A stretch of DNA of 64,000 nucleotides from JADZAI01 sp047602465 (GTDB lineage Bacteria; Pseudomonadota; Alphaproteobacteria; Micropepsales; Micropepsaceae). Below the pieces are notes generated by a model. The model did no database searches. It was not told where the DNA came from and saw nothing but the letters and a program-made list of their open reading frames with translations. Shown piece after piece: positions 45,735-52,537 of the stretch. The stretch's first letter is position 1. Each line of letters opens with the position of its first letter. The position numbers and the translations under genes are program-made. The stretch lies in NCBI GenBank assembly GCA_047602465.1, contig JASGHF010000001.1, forward strand, positions 1,798,001 to 1,862,000. The letters are read 5' to 3'.

Positions 45735-46514
45735 ATGGCCGAGTTCGAGACCATCCTGACCGAAACCCGTGGGCGGGTCGGCCTCATCACCCTGAACCGG
45801 CCCCAGGCGCTGAACGCGCTGAATGCGCTGCTGACCCGCGAAGTGACGGCGGCTCTGGCGGCGTATGAGGCGGATGAGGGGATCGGCTGCGTGGTGCTGA
45901 CCGGCTCTACCCGCGCCTTCGCCGCCGGGGCGGACATCAAGGAGATGGCGCCGCAATCCTATATGGACGTCTTCAAGGGCGATCTGTTCGCGGCCTTCGA
46001 ACATGCGGTTTCCAGCTTCCGCAAGCCGCTGATCGCGGCGGTGGCGGGCCATGCGCTGGGCGGCGGGTGCGAGCTGGCGATGCTGTGCGATTTCATCATC
46101 GCCGGCGACAACGCCAAGTTCGGCCAGCCGGAGATCAATCTCGGCGTCATGCCGGGAATCGGCGGGTCGCAGCGCCTGACCCGCTTCGTCGGCAAGTCGA
46201 AGGCGATGGATATGTGCCTGACCGGGCGGGTGATGGGCGCCGCCGAGGCCGAGCGGTCGGGCCTCGTTTCCCGGGTGGTGCCGGCCGACACGCTGGTCGA
46301 GGAAGCGCTGAAAGCCGCGGAAAAGATCGCCGCCCAGTCGCTGCCCATCGCCATGATGACCAAGGAAAGCGTCAACCGCGCCTATGAGACGACCCTGGCC
46401 GAGGGCGTGCGCTTCGAGCGGCGGCTGTTCCATTCCATGTTCGCCACCAACGACCAGAAGGAAGGCATGGCCGCCTTCGTGGACAAGCGCAAACCCGGCT
46501 TTTCCCACGGTTGA
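45735..46514 (+). CDS. Enoyl-CoA hydratase
   Basis: 259 residues of the crotonase fold: LITLNRPQALNALN, AFAAGADIKEM oxyanion loop, AGHALGGGCELAMLCDFIIA, GQPEINLGVMPGIGGSQRLT with both catalytic glutamates present. Hydrates 2-enoyl-CoA in fatty-acid beta-oxidation or a related pathway. The enoyl-CoA hydratase-rpsT-dnaA order is common in alphaproteobacteria. Confidence 0.92.
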   Translation: MAEFETILTETRGRVGLITLNRPQALNALNALLTREVTAALAAYEADEGIGCVVLTGSTRAFAAGADIKEMAPQSYMDVFKGDLFAAFEHAVSSFRKPLIAAVAGHALGGGCELAMLCDFIIAGDNAKFGQPEINLGVMPGIGGSQRLTRFVGKSKAMDMCLTGRVMGAAEAERSGLVSRVVPADTLVEEALKAAEKIAAQSLPIAMMTKESVNRAYETTLAEGVRFERRLFHSMFATNDQKEGMAAFVDKRKPGFSHG

Positions 46515-46589
46515 GACGGGCCGGATTCTCGAATTGACGCGGAGGGCACCCTCTGCCTATAACGCGCGCCCTTACCGAGATACGAGATT

Positions 46590-46865
46590 ATGGCGAACAT
46601 CAAATCGGCCGCGAAAGCTGCCCGCAAGGCCGTGAAGGCCAAGGCCCGCAATCACGACCGCAAGAGCCGCGTCCGCACCCATGTGCGCGCCGTCGAAGAA
46701 GCGCTGGCGAAGGGCGACAAGTCCGCCGCCGAAGCCGCCCTGAAGGCCGCCCAGCCGGAAATCGCGCGCGGCGCGACGAAGGGCATCATGCATCGCAACA
46801 CCGCGAACCGTAAGGTCTCGCGCCTCGCGAAGCGCGTGAACAAGCTGGCGACCGCCACCGCCTGA
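46590..46865 (+). CDS. rpsT: 30S ribosomal protein S20
   Basis: 91 residues: MANIKSAAKAARKAVKAKAR, THVRAVEEALAKGDKSAA, GIMHRNTANRKVSRLAKRVN. Basic helical protein binding 16S rRNA. The gene lies upstream of dnaA across the putative replication origin. Confidence 0.97.
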   Translation: MANIKSAAKAARKAVKAKARNHDRKSRVRTHVRAVEEALAKGDKSAAEAALKAAQPEIARGATKGIMHRNTANRKVSRLAKRVNKLATATA

Positions 46866-46885
46866 AGACGCGATTTCGCGTCTTC
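46864..46885 (+). terminator. Hairpin at the end of rpsT
   Basis: GAAGACGCGA and TCGCGTCTTC are perfect 10 bp arms with a TT loop, beginning within the stop codon of rpsT. No long T-run follows directly. Confidence 0.65.
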
Positions 46886-46905
46886 TTCCAGAGTCAATGA
46901 CGACA

Positions 46906-46935
46906 AACGGCGCCACTAAAGTGGCGCCGTTCTTG
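46906..46935 (+). terminator. Rho-independent terminator downstream of rpsT
   Basis: AACGGCGCCACT faces AGTGGCGCCGTT, followed by CTTGTTG. Second, stronger hairpin 20 bp after the first. Confidence 0.7.
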
Positions 46936-46939
46936 TTGC

Positions 46940-47240
46940 TGCGATGCCACGCCGCGATTGCAGCGCATCGTGCATCACGTCACGCTGAATCATAATGAAA
47001 CACTGGGATTCACGCGCGCGATGAATCAAACCGGCGCGCCGGTGAATCCACTTTTGAAGATTCTCATCCACACTTGAGTCTTTCCGCTTGCGTCGTAAAT
47101 TTGTCGTCGCTAGTGTTATCCACATCGAGAGACGCCGCCGCTGGCGGCAATATCCGGCAAATCTAGACTGACAAAGCGTGTCAGGCGCACAGCATAGTTG
47201 CGTCTGCATTTCAGTCTGGATTTGAACGGAGAGCGCTCGC
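46940..47240. other. Probable chromosomal replication origin region (oriC)
   Basis: The 429 bp gap between rpsT and the rhodanese gene holds no ORF. It has a perfect DnaA box TTATCCACA at 47116-47124 and a near match TCATCCACA at 47064-47072, with related TGAATCCAC/TGGGATTCA pieces at 47004-47051. Six GANTC sites fall in 46987-47080 (46987, 47007, 47023, 47044, 47059, 47076), a seventh at 46891. GANTC is the CcrM site, and clusters beside origins are expected in alphaproteobacteria. The neighbourhood rpsT/dnaA/dnaN/recF/gyrB supports this; absence of many DnaA boxes leaves room for doubt. Confidence 0.6.
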
Positions 47241-47294
47241 GGTGTGAGCAGGACGGCGACGGCGCATAGACAAGACGGGGGATCGGCGCGAGCG

Positions 47295-47750
47295 ATGAGC
47301 GGGATTCAATCCATGCCAGCCGCGCATTATGCCGGGGACGTCAGCCCTGAAGAGGCGTGGCGGATTTTGAGCGAAACACCGAACGCCCAGCTGATCGACG
47401 TGCGGACGAACGCCGAGTGGCAGTTCGTCGGTCTGCCCGATCTACAGCCGCTGGGACGCCGCCCGCTGCTGGCCGAGTGGCAAGTATATCCGGACATGAG
47501 CGTCAACACCGCCTTCGCCGAGGAAGCCGGCGCGGCGCTGGAGGCGGCGGGGGTGCCGAAAGACGCGCCGCTGCTGATGCTGTGCCGTTCGGGCGCGCGC
47601 TCGCGGGCGGCGGCGGCGGCGATGACCAAGGCAGGCTGGAGCGCCGCCTATAACGTGGGCCATGGATTTGAAGGCGATCCCGATGCGGAGGGGCATCGGG
47701 GCCGCACGAACGGCTGGAAGGCCGTCGGCCTGCCCTGGCGGCAGGGTTAA
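47295..47750 (+). CDS. Rhodanese-like domain protein
   Basis: 151 residues; single rhodanese domain with VSPEEAWRILSETPNAQLID and active-site loop LMLCRSGARSRAAA (Cys nucleophile). Likely sulfurtransferase or thiol sensor. Placed just upstream of dnaA. Start at ATG 47295; an in-frame start at 47244 adds poorly conserved residues. Confidence 0.85.
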   Translation: MSGIQSMPAAHYAGDVSPEEAWRILSETPNAQLIDVRTNAEWQFVGLPDLQPLGRRPLLAEWQVYPDMSVNTAFAEEAGAALEAAGVPKDAPLLMLCRSGARSRAAAAAMTKAGWSAAYNVGHGFEGDPDAEGHRGRTNGWKAVGLPWRQG

Positions 47751-47854
47751 GGGCTGCGGGCCGGTTCAAAGACCGCCGCGCCCGCACTCCCGGACTGAAG
47801 AGAACATTGGCGGGGTCGGACGTCGCATAGCGGCGTCTCATGGGAAGATAAAAG

Positions 47855-49234
47855 ATGCTGGAAACCAGCGCTGGGACGGGACTGTGGGCTGCGGTGCGCG
47901 AGCGCCTGAGAGCCGAGATCGCGCCCAATGCCTTCGACTTCTTCATCAAGCCGCTCACCGCGCTGAACGATCAGCCGGACGAGCTGGTCATCGGCGCGCC
48001 GACGGCGTTCCTGCGCCAGTATGTGCGCGACCATTACGGCGCCGAAATCGCCCGCTTCGCCGAAGAGAACAGCGGCATCACGCCGCGCATCTCGTTCGTG
48101 ACCTCGACCGCCGCTGCGGCGGCCCCGGCGTCGCCCGCAGGCGAGGCGGCGGCGATTCCCGCAGCGCCCGCCGACAACGCGATCGAACTCGCCATCGGCC
48201 AGCCGCTGAACCCGCGCTACACCTTCGCGCAGTTCATCGCCGGGCGGCCCAACCGTTTCGCCTATGAAGCGGCGCTGGGCGTCGCCGAGCAGATTCCCGA
48301 AGCGCGCTATAACCCGCTGTTCCTGTATGGCGGGTCGGGTCTCGGCAAGACGCATCTGATGCACGCGATCGGCCACGAGGTGCGCCGCCGCCGCCCCGAT
48401 CTGCGCGTCGTGTATCTGTCGTCCGAGCGCTTCATGAACGGCTTCCTGAAAGCCCTGCGCGAGAAGTCGACCATCGAGTTCAAGGACATGCTGCGCGCCG
48501 CCGACGTGCTGCTGATCGACGACATCCAGTTCCTGGCCGGCAAGGAGTTCACGCAGGAAGAGTTCTTCCATGCGCTGAACGACCTGATCGGCGCGGGCAA
48601 GCAGCTGGTCCTCACGGCCGACCGTTCCCCGCGCTCGCTCGACGGGATTTCCGAGCGCATCAAGTCGCGCCTGGCGGGCGGGCTGGAGGCCGACCTCCAC
48701 CCCACCGATTTCGAGCTGCGCCTGTCGATCCTGCTCGCCCGCCGCGACCAGGCGCCCCGCGAGCGCGTGCGGACGGGCTTGAGCGACGACGTGCTGCGCT
48801 ATCTGGCGCAGAAGATCGTCTCCAACGTCCGCGACCTGGAAGGCGCGTTCAACAAGCTGGCCCTGATGGCGGAAGCGACGGAAGAGACCGTCACGATCGA
48901 GCGGGCGCGCGAATACCTGGCCGATATCCTGCGCACCCATGACCGCAAGATCACCATCGACGAGATCCAGAAGCGGGTGGCCGAGTTCTACAATCTCCGC
49001 TCCGCCGACATGCTGTCGCCCCGCCGGGCGCGGCAGGTGGCCCGCCCGCGCCAGATCGCGATGTATTTCGCCAAGCGGCTGACCACCCGCTCGCTGCCCG
49101 ATATCGGCCGCCGCTTCGGGGGCCGCGACCACACGACGGTCATCCACGCGGTGAAGCGGATCGAGGAGCTGCGCTCGACGGATTCGGCGCTGGACGACGA
49201 GCTGATCCGGCTGCAGCGAATGCTCGAGGAGTAA
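47855..49234 (+). CDS. dnaA: Chromosomal replication initiator protein DnaA
   Basis: 459 residues. Domain I (GLWAAVRERLRAEIAPNAF), short Ala-rich domain II, AAA+ domain (Walker A GGSGLGKTHLMHAI, Walker B LLIDDIQFLAGKE), and DNA-binding domain IV with the signature GGRDHTTVIHAVKRIEEL. It binds DnaA boxes and opens oriC. Located 600 bp from the candidate origin. Confidence 0.97.
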   Translation: MLETSAGTGLWAAVRERLRAEIAPNAFDFFIKPLTALNDQPDELVIGAPTAFLRQYVRDHYGAEIARFAEENSGITPRISFVTSTAAAAAPASPAGEAAAIPAAPADNAIELAIGQPLNPRYTFAQFIAGRPNRFAYEAALGVAEQIPEARYNPLFLYGGSGLGKTHLMHAIGHEVRRRRPDLRVVYLSSERFMNGFLKALREKSTIEFKDMLRAADVLLIDDIQFLAGKEFTQEEFFHALNDLIGAGKQLVLTADRSPRSLDGISERIKSRLAGGLEADLHPTDFELRLSILLARRDQAPRERVRTGLSDDVLRYLAQKIVSNVRDLEGAFNKLALMAEATEETVTIERAREYLADILRTHDRKITIDEIQKRVAEFYNLRSADMLSPRRARQVARPRQIAMYFAKRLTTRSLPDIGRRFGGRDHTTVIHAVKRIEELRSTDSALDDELIRLQRMLEE

Positions 49235-49245
49235 GGAAAAACCCC

Positions 49246-49278
49246 AGAAGCGGCCCGGTTTGCGCCGGGCCGTTTCTG
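49246..49278 (+). terminator. Terminator after dnaA
   Basis: AGAAGCGGCCCGG and CCGGGCCGTTTCT arms around tttgcg, ending in TTTCT. Confidence 0.8.
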
Positions 49279-49345
49279 CTTATACTGATGACTTAATCAT
49301 AGCGGGGGACGGGGTCTCCCGGCCTCGCATCGGAATGCCGCGCCC

Positions 49346-50473
49346 ATGAAGATCACGCTCGAACGCGCTGCGCTTTTGAAATCGCTCAACCATGTGCAGA
49401 GCGTGGTGGAGCGGCGCAACACGATCCCCATCCTGTCGAACGTCCTGCTCGACGCCTCCAAGGGCAAGCTGTCGCTGACCGCCACCGATCTGGACATCGA
49501 GATCGTGGACGGGCTGGCCGCCGACGCCGCCCGACCGGGCGCGACCACCGCTTCGGCGCATATGCTCTACGACATCGTCCGCAAGCTGCCCGACGGGGCG
49601 CAGGTGCAGCTGGAGCTTTCCGGCGATACCGGCCGCATCCAGCTGTCGGCGGGGCGTTCGCGCTTCCAGCTCGGCGCCCTGCCCCGCGAGGATTTCCCCG
49701 CGATGAGCGCCGGCAGCCTGCCGCACGCCTTCTCGCTGGCCGCCAGCGATCTGAAGCGCCTGATCGACAAGACGCGCTTTGCGATCTCCAGCGAGGAGAC
49801 GCGCTATTACCTCAACGGCATCTATCTGCACGCCGCCAAGGGCAAGGACGGCGCGACGCTGCGCGCGGTCGCGACCGACGGCCATCGCCTCGCCCGCTTC
49901 GACATGGCGGCGCCGGCGGGATCGGAATCGATGCCGGGCGTCATCATCCCGCGCAAGACCGTCGCCGAGATCCGCAAGCTGATCGACGACGCGCAGGGCG
50001 AGGTGGAGATCGCCGTCAGCGACACCAAGATCCGCTTCGCCTTCGGCGAGACGGTGGTGACCTCGAAACTCATCGACGGCACCTTCCCCGACTATCAGCG
50101 CGTGATCCCGACCGGCAACGACAAGCCGATGTTCGTGGATCGCGGCGCGTTCCAGGAAGCGGTCGACCGCGTGTCGACCGTCGCCAGCGACCGCACCCGC
50201 GCGGTGAAGATGACGGTGGAAGACGGCAAGCTGACGCTGAACGTCGTGAACCCGGAACAGGGCAGCGCCAGCGAAGAGGTGATCGCCGATTTCGCCGGCG
50301 ACGGCTTCGATATCGGCTTCAACGCGCGCTACCTCATGGACATCGCCTCGGCGCTCAACGGCGCGCAGGCGCAGTTCCTGTTCGCCGACGCCGGCTCGCC
50401 CACCATCGTGCGCGATGCGGGCGACGGCCACGACCCGGCGACGCTCTACGTCATCATGCCGATGCGGGTGTGA
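49346..50473 (+). CDS. dnaN: DNA polymerase III beta subunit (sliding clamp)
   Basis: 375 residues, three repeated clamp domains. MKITLERAALLKSLNHVQSV at the start, then RNTIPILSNVLLDA and the C-terminal YVIMPMRV. Forms the dimeric ring that holds DNA polymerase III on DNA. Standard neighbour of dnaA and recF. Confidence 0.97.
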   Translation: MKITLERAALLKSLNHVQSVVERRNTIPILSNVLLDASKGKLSLTATDLDIEIVDGLAADAARPGATTASAHMLYDIVRKLPDGAQVQLELSGDTGRIQLSAGRSRFQLGALPREDFPAMSAGSLPHAFSLAASDLKRLIDKTRFAISSEETRYYLNGIYLHAAKGKDGATLRAVATDGHRLARFDMAAPAGSESMPGVIIPRKTVAEIRKLIDDAQGEVEIAVSDTKIRFAFGETVVTSKLIDGTFPDYQRVIPTGNDKPMFVDRGAFQEAVDRVSTVASDRTRAVKMTVEDGKLTLNVVNPEQGSASEEVIADFAGDGFDIGFNARYLMDIASALNGAQAQFLFADAGSPTIVRDAGDGHDPATLYVIMPMRV

Positions 50474-50496
50474 GGCGGGGCGCTTCGTTCTGCCTG

Positions 50497-50615
50497 CCCC
50501 CTTCCGGCCGTTGGCCACCTTCCCCCGTCGGGGGAAGGCGCTCACGACATGCGCCGGCGCTTCAGGATCAAGGCCTTCCCCCGACGGGGGAAGGTGGGCG
50601 AAGCCCGGAAGGGGG
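50497..50615. repeat. 119 bp REP-like palindromic element, copy B
   Basis: Same length, orientation and sequence as copy A (37097-37215) apart from one base (TTCCCCCGTCGGGGG here, GAC there). Inserted between dnaN and recF. Could act as an attenuating hairpin between the two genes. Confidence 0.93.
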
Positions 50616-50659
50616 GAATGAAGCGGCACCTCAGCTGGCGCTCGTGCTAAGATCTCGTC

Positions 50660-51832
50660 GTGATCCCGGTCCCCGCTTCGCCGCCGCCAGACACCCAAGC
50701 CTACGCCGTGCGCCGTCTGGCGCTGACGGCGTTCCGGTCGTATCCGGCGCTGACGCTGGAAACCGATGCGCGGCCCGTCTGGCTGGCCGGCGAGAACGGG
50801 GCGGGCAAGACCAACATTCTGGAAGCCATCTCGCTTCTGTCGCCGGGCCGTGGCTTGCGCGGCACGGCGCTGGTGGACAGCGCCCGCCGGATGCCGGGCG
50901 AGGCCGAGCCGAAGACGCCCTGGGCCGTCGCCGCGACGGTTGACGGGCCGGACGGCAGTTTCGACATCGGCACCGGGTTGATGCCGCAGCCCGATGGGCG
51001 GCTGACCGAAAAGCGCACGGCCCATATCAACGGCGCGGCAGCCCCGGCCTCGACGGCGCTGGGTGAGACCTGCCGTGTTGTCTGGCTGACCCCGGCGATG
51101 GACCGTCTGTTTCTGGAATCGCCGGGCGGACGGCGCCGGTTCCTTGACCGCCTGACGCTCGCCTTCGAGCCGGGCCATGGCCGGGTCGCGACCGCCTATG
51201 AGCGCGCCACGCGCGAGCGCATGAAGCTGCTGAAAGACGGCGGCGATGCCGCCTGGCTGGACGCTATCGAGGCCCAGATGGCGGCCTCTGGCCTGGCGCT
51301 GGCCAATGCCCGCGCGCGCACGGCCGAGCGGCTGAAGGCCGATCTCAGCCCCCTGACGGGCGCGTTTCCGCGAGGCCTGATCGCCATCACCGGCAGTTTT
51401 GAGGAAACCCGTATGCCCGGCGATGAGGGCGAGGCGCGCTTTCGCGAGACGCTGAACCGCCGCCGCCGCGCCGATGTCGAGGCCGGGCGCAGCCTCTATG
51501 GCCCGCATACGGCCGATCTCGCCGTCACCCATGTCGGGCGCGGGCGCCCGGCGGCGGAGTGTTCGACCGGCGAGCAGAAAGCGCTGCTGATTGGGCTGGT
51601 GCTGGCCGCCGCACGGGCACAGGCCCGGAGCGATGCCGGGGCCGCCCCGCTGCTGCTGCTGGACGAGATTGCGGCCCATCTGGACGCCCTGCGCCGGGCG
51701 GCTTTGTTCGACGAGATTTCGGCCATCGGGGCGCAGGCCTGGATGACCGGAACCGACCGTGAATTATTCGCCGAAATGGGCGTGCGCGGCCAAGGGTTTT
51801 ACGTGACGAACGGCACGCTAAACCCTATATAA
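50660..51832 (+). CDS. recF: DNA replication and repair protein RecF
   Basis: 390 residues. SMC-like ATPase: Walker A GENGAGKTNILEAISL, STGEQKALLIGLVLAAARA signature, Walker B LLLLDEIAAHLD. Helps load RecA at gaps. Start GTG at 50660; RecF N-terminus (VRRLALTAFRSYPALTLE) follows after about a dozen residues. Usual dnaN-recF-gyrB order. Confidence 0.95.
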   Translation: MIPVPASPPPDTQAYAVRRLALTAFRSYPALTLETDARPVWLAGENGAGKTNILEAISLLSPGRGLRGTALVDSARRMPGEAEPKTPWAVAATVDGPDGSFDIGTGLMPQPDGRLTEKRTAHINGAAAPASTALGETCRVVWLTPAMDRLFLESPGGRRRFLDRLTLAFEPGHGRVATAYERATRERMKLLKDGGDAAWLDAIEAQMAASGLALANARARTAERLKADLSPLTGAFPRGLIAITGSFEETRMPGDEGEARFRETLNRRRRADVEAGRSLYGPHTADLAVTHVGRGRPAAECSTGEQKALLIGLVLAAARAQARSDAGAAPLLLLDEIAAHLDALRRAALFDEISAIGAQAWMTGTDRELFAEMGVRGQGFYVTNGTLNPI

Positions 51833-51858
51833 AGTCTTGGATTTCTCAAGATTTCTCG

Positions 51859-51906
51859 ATGACCGATTCGACCACAATTTGCCCTCGTGAGGCGCCGCGC
51901 GCGTGA
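51859..51906 (+). CDS. 15-residue upstream ORF overlapping the GyrB-like gene
   Basis: ATG at 51859 begins MTDSTTICPREAPRA and stops at TGA 51904-51906, sharing GTGA with the next gene's GTG start. It could couple translation, or be a relic of the leader of a duplicated gyrB. Confidence 0.35.
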   Translation: MTDSTTICPREAPRA

Positions 51907-52526
51907 GCGACATCCTCGCCATCCGCAAGCGCCCGGGCATGTATGTCGGACTGGCCGAAAACCGTCTCGATTTTCATCAGCTTGTGACCGAGTGCATCAG
52001 CAGCGCGATTGTGGACGCGCGACAGGCCGCAGCGCCGCAAATCGACGTCGTGCTGCACGCTGACGGTTCGTGCAGCGTGTCCGACAACGGTCCCGGCCTG
52101 TGGAACAGACCATCAAGCGAACCTGGCCGCCTGGTCGGAGAGCGAATTCTAACCGACTTTGTCGCCGGAATAGCCTCGGGGTTCGACGACCCGCAGGAAG
52201 CCGGTGGGCTCATCTCGTCTCTCGCGGTCGTAAATGCCTTGTCGGAACGGCTGTCCGTTCGTCTGCGCACGCATGGCATAGAACATAAATGCGCTTATCG
52301 GCGCGGCGTGCGCCAGGACGCTGCGACAAGCACGCCCTGCGCTGCCGACGCCAGCGGAACGACGATCCATTTTCTGCCCGACGAAACGCTCTTCGGCTCA
52401 GCCGTTTTCGATGCCGATGTGATTTCTCGCCGGATGCTTCCTCTCACCTTCTTCCTGCCTGCAGGAATACTCACATTGACCGATGCGCGCGCGCCTGTTC
52501 CCAGTCGCGTGCAGATCGGTCTTTGA
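51903..52526 (+). CDS. Degenerate GyrB-like GHKL ATPase-domain protein
   Basis: 207 residues from GTG at 51903. It aligns along its length with the N-terminal ATPase domain of the adjacent GyrB: IRKRPGMYVG (GyrB VRKRPGMYIG), ADGSCSVSDNGPG (PDGSCTVRDNGRG), AVVNALSERLSVRL, EHKCAYRRG (EHTMRFRHG), HFLPDETLF, ILTLTDAR. The catalytic Glu position is kept (LVTECISSAI), but the Mg-binding Asn (GyrB DNAID) is Ser, and the GGLHGVG ATP-lid is GGLISSL. It lacks transducer, Toprim and C-terminal parts. Its stop is 11 bp before gyrB. Likely a non-catalytic paralogue interacting with gyrase, or a decaying duplicate; the ORF is intact. Confidence 0.85.
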   Translation: MSDILAIRKRPGMYVGLAENRLDFHQLVTECISSAIVDARQAAAPQIDVVLHADGSCSVSDNGPGLWNRPSSEPGRLVGERILTDFVAGIASGFDDPQEAGGLISSLAVVNALSERLSVRLRTHGIEHKCAYRRGVRQDAATSTPCAADASGTTIHFLPDETLFGSAVFDADVISRRMLPLTFFLPAGILTLTDARAPVPSRVQIGL

Positions 52527-52537
52527 GGCCACGAACG

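Noticed and set aside
49280..51679. 799-codon minus-strand frame over dnaN and recF
   Set aside because: Shadow frame created by high GC in third codon positions; dnaN and recF explain the region.
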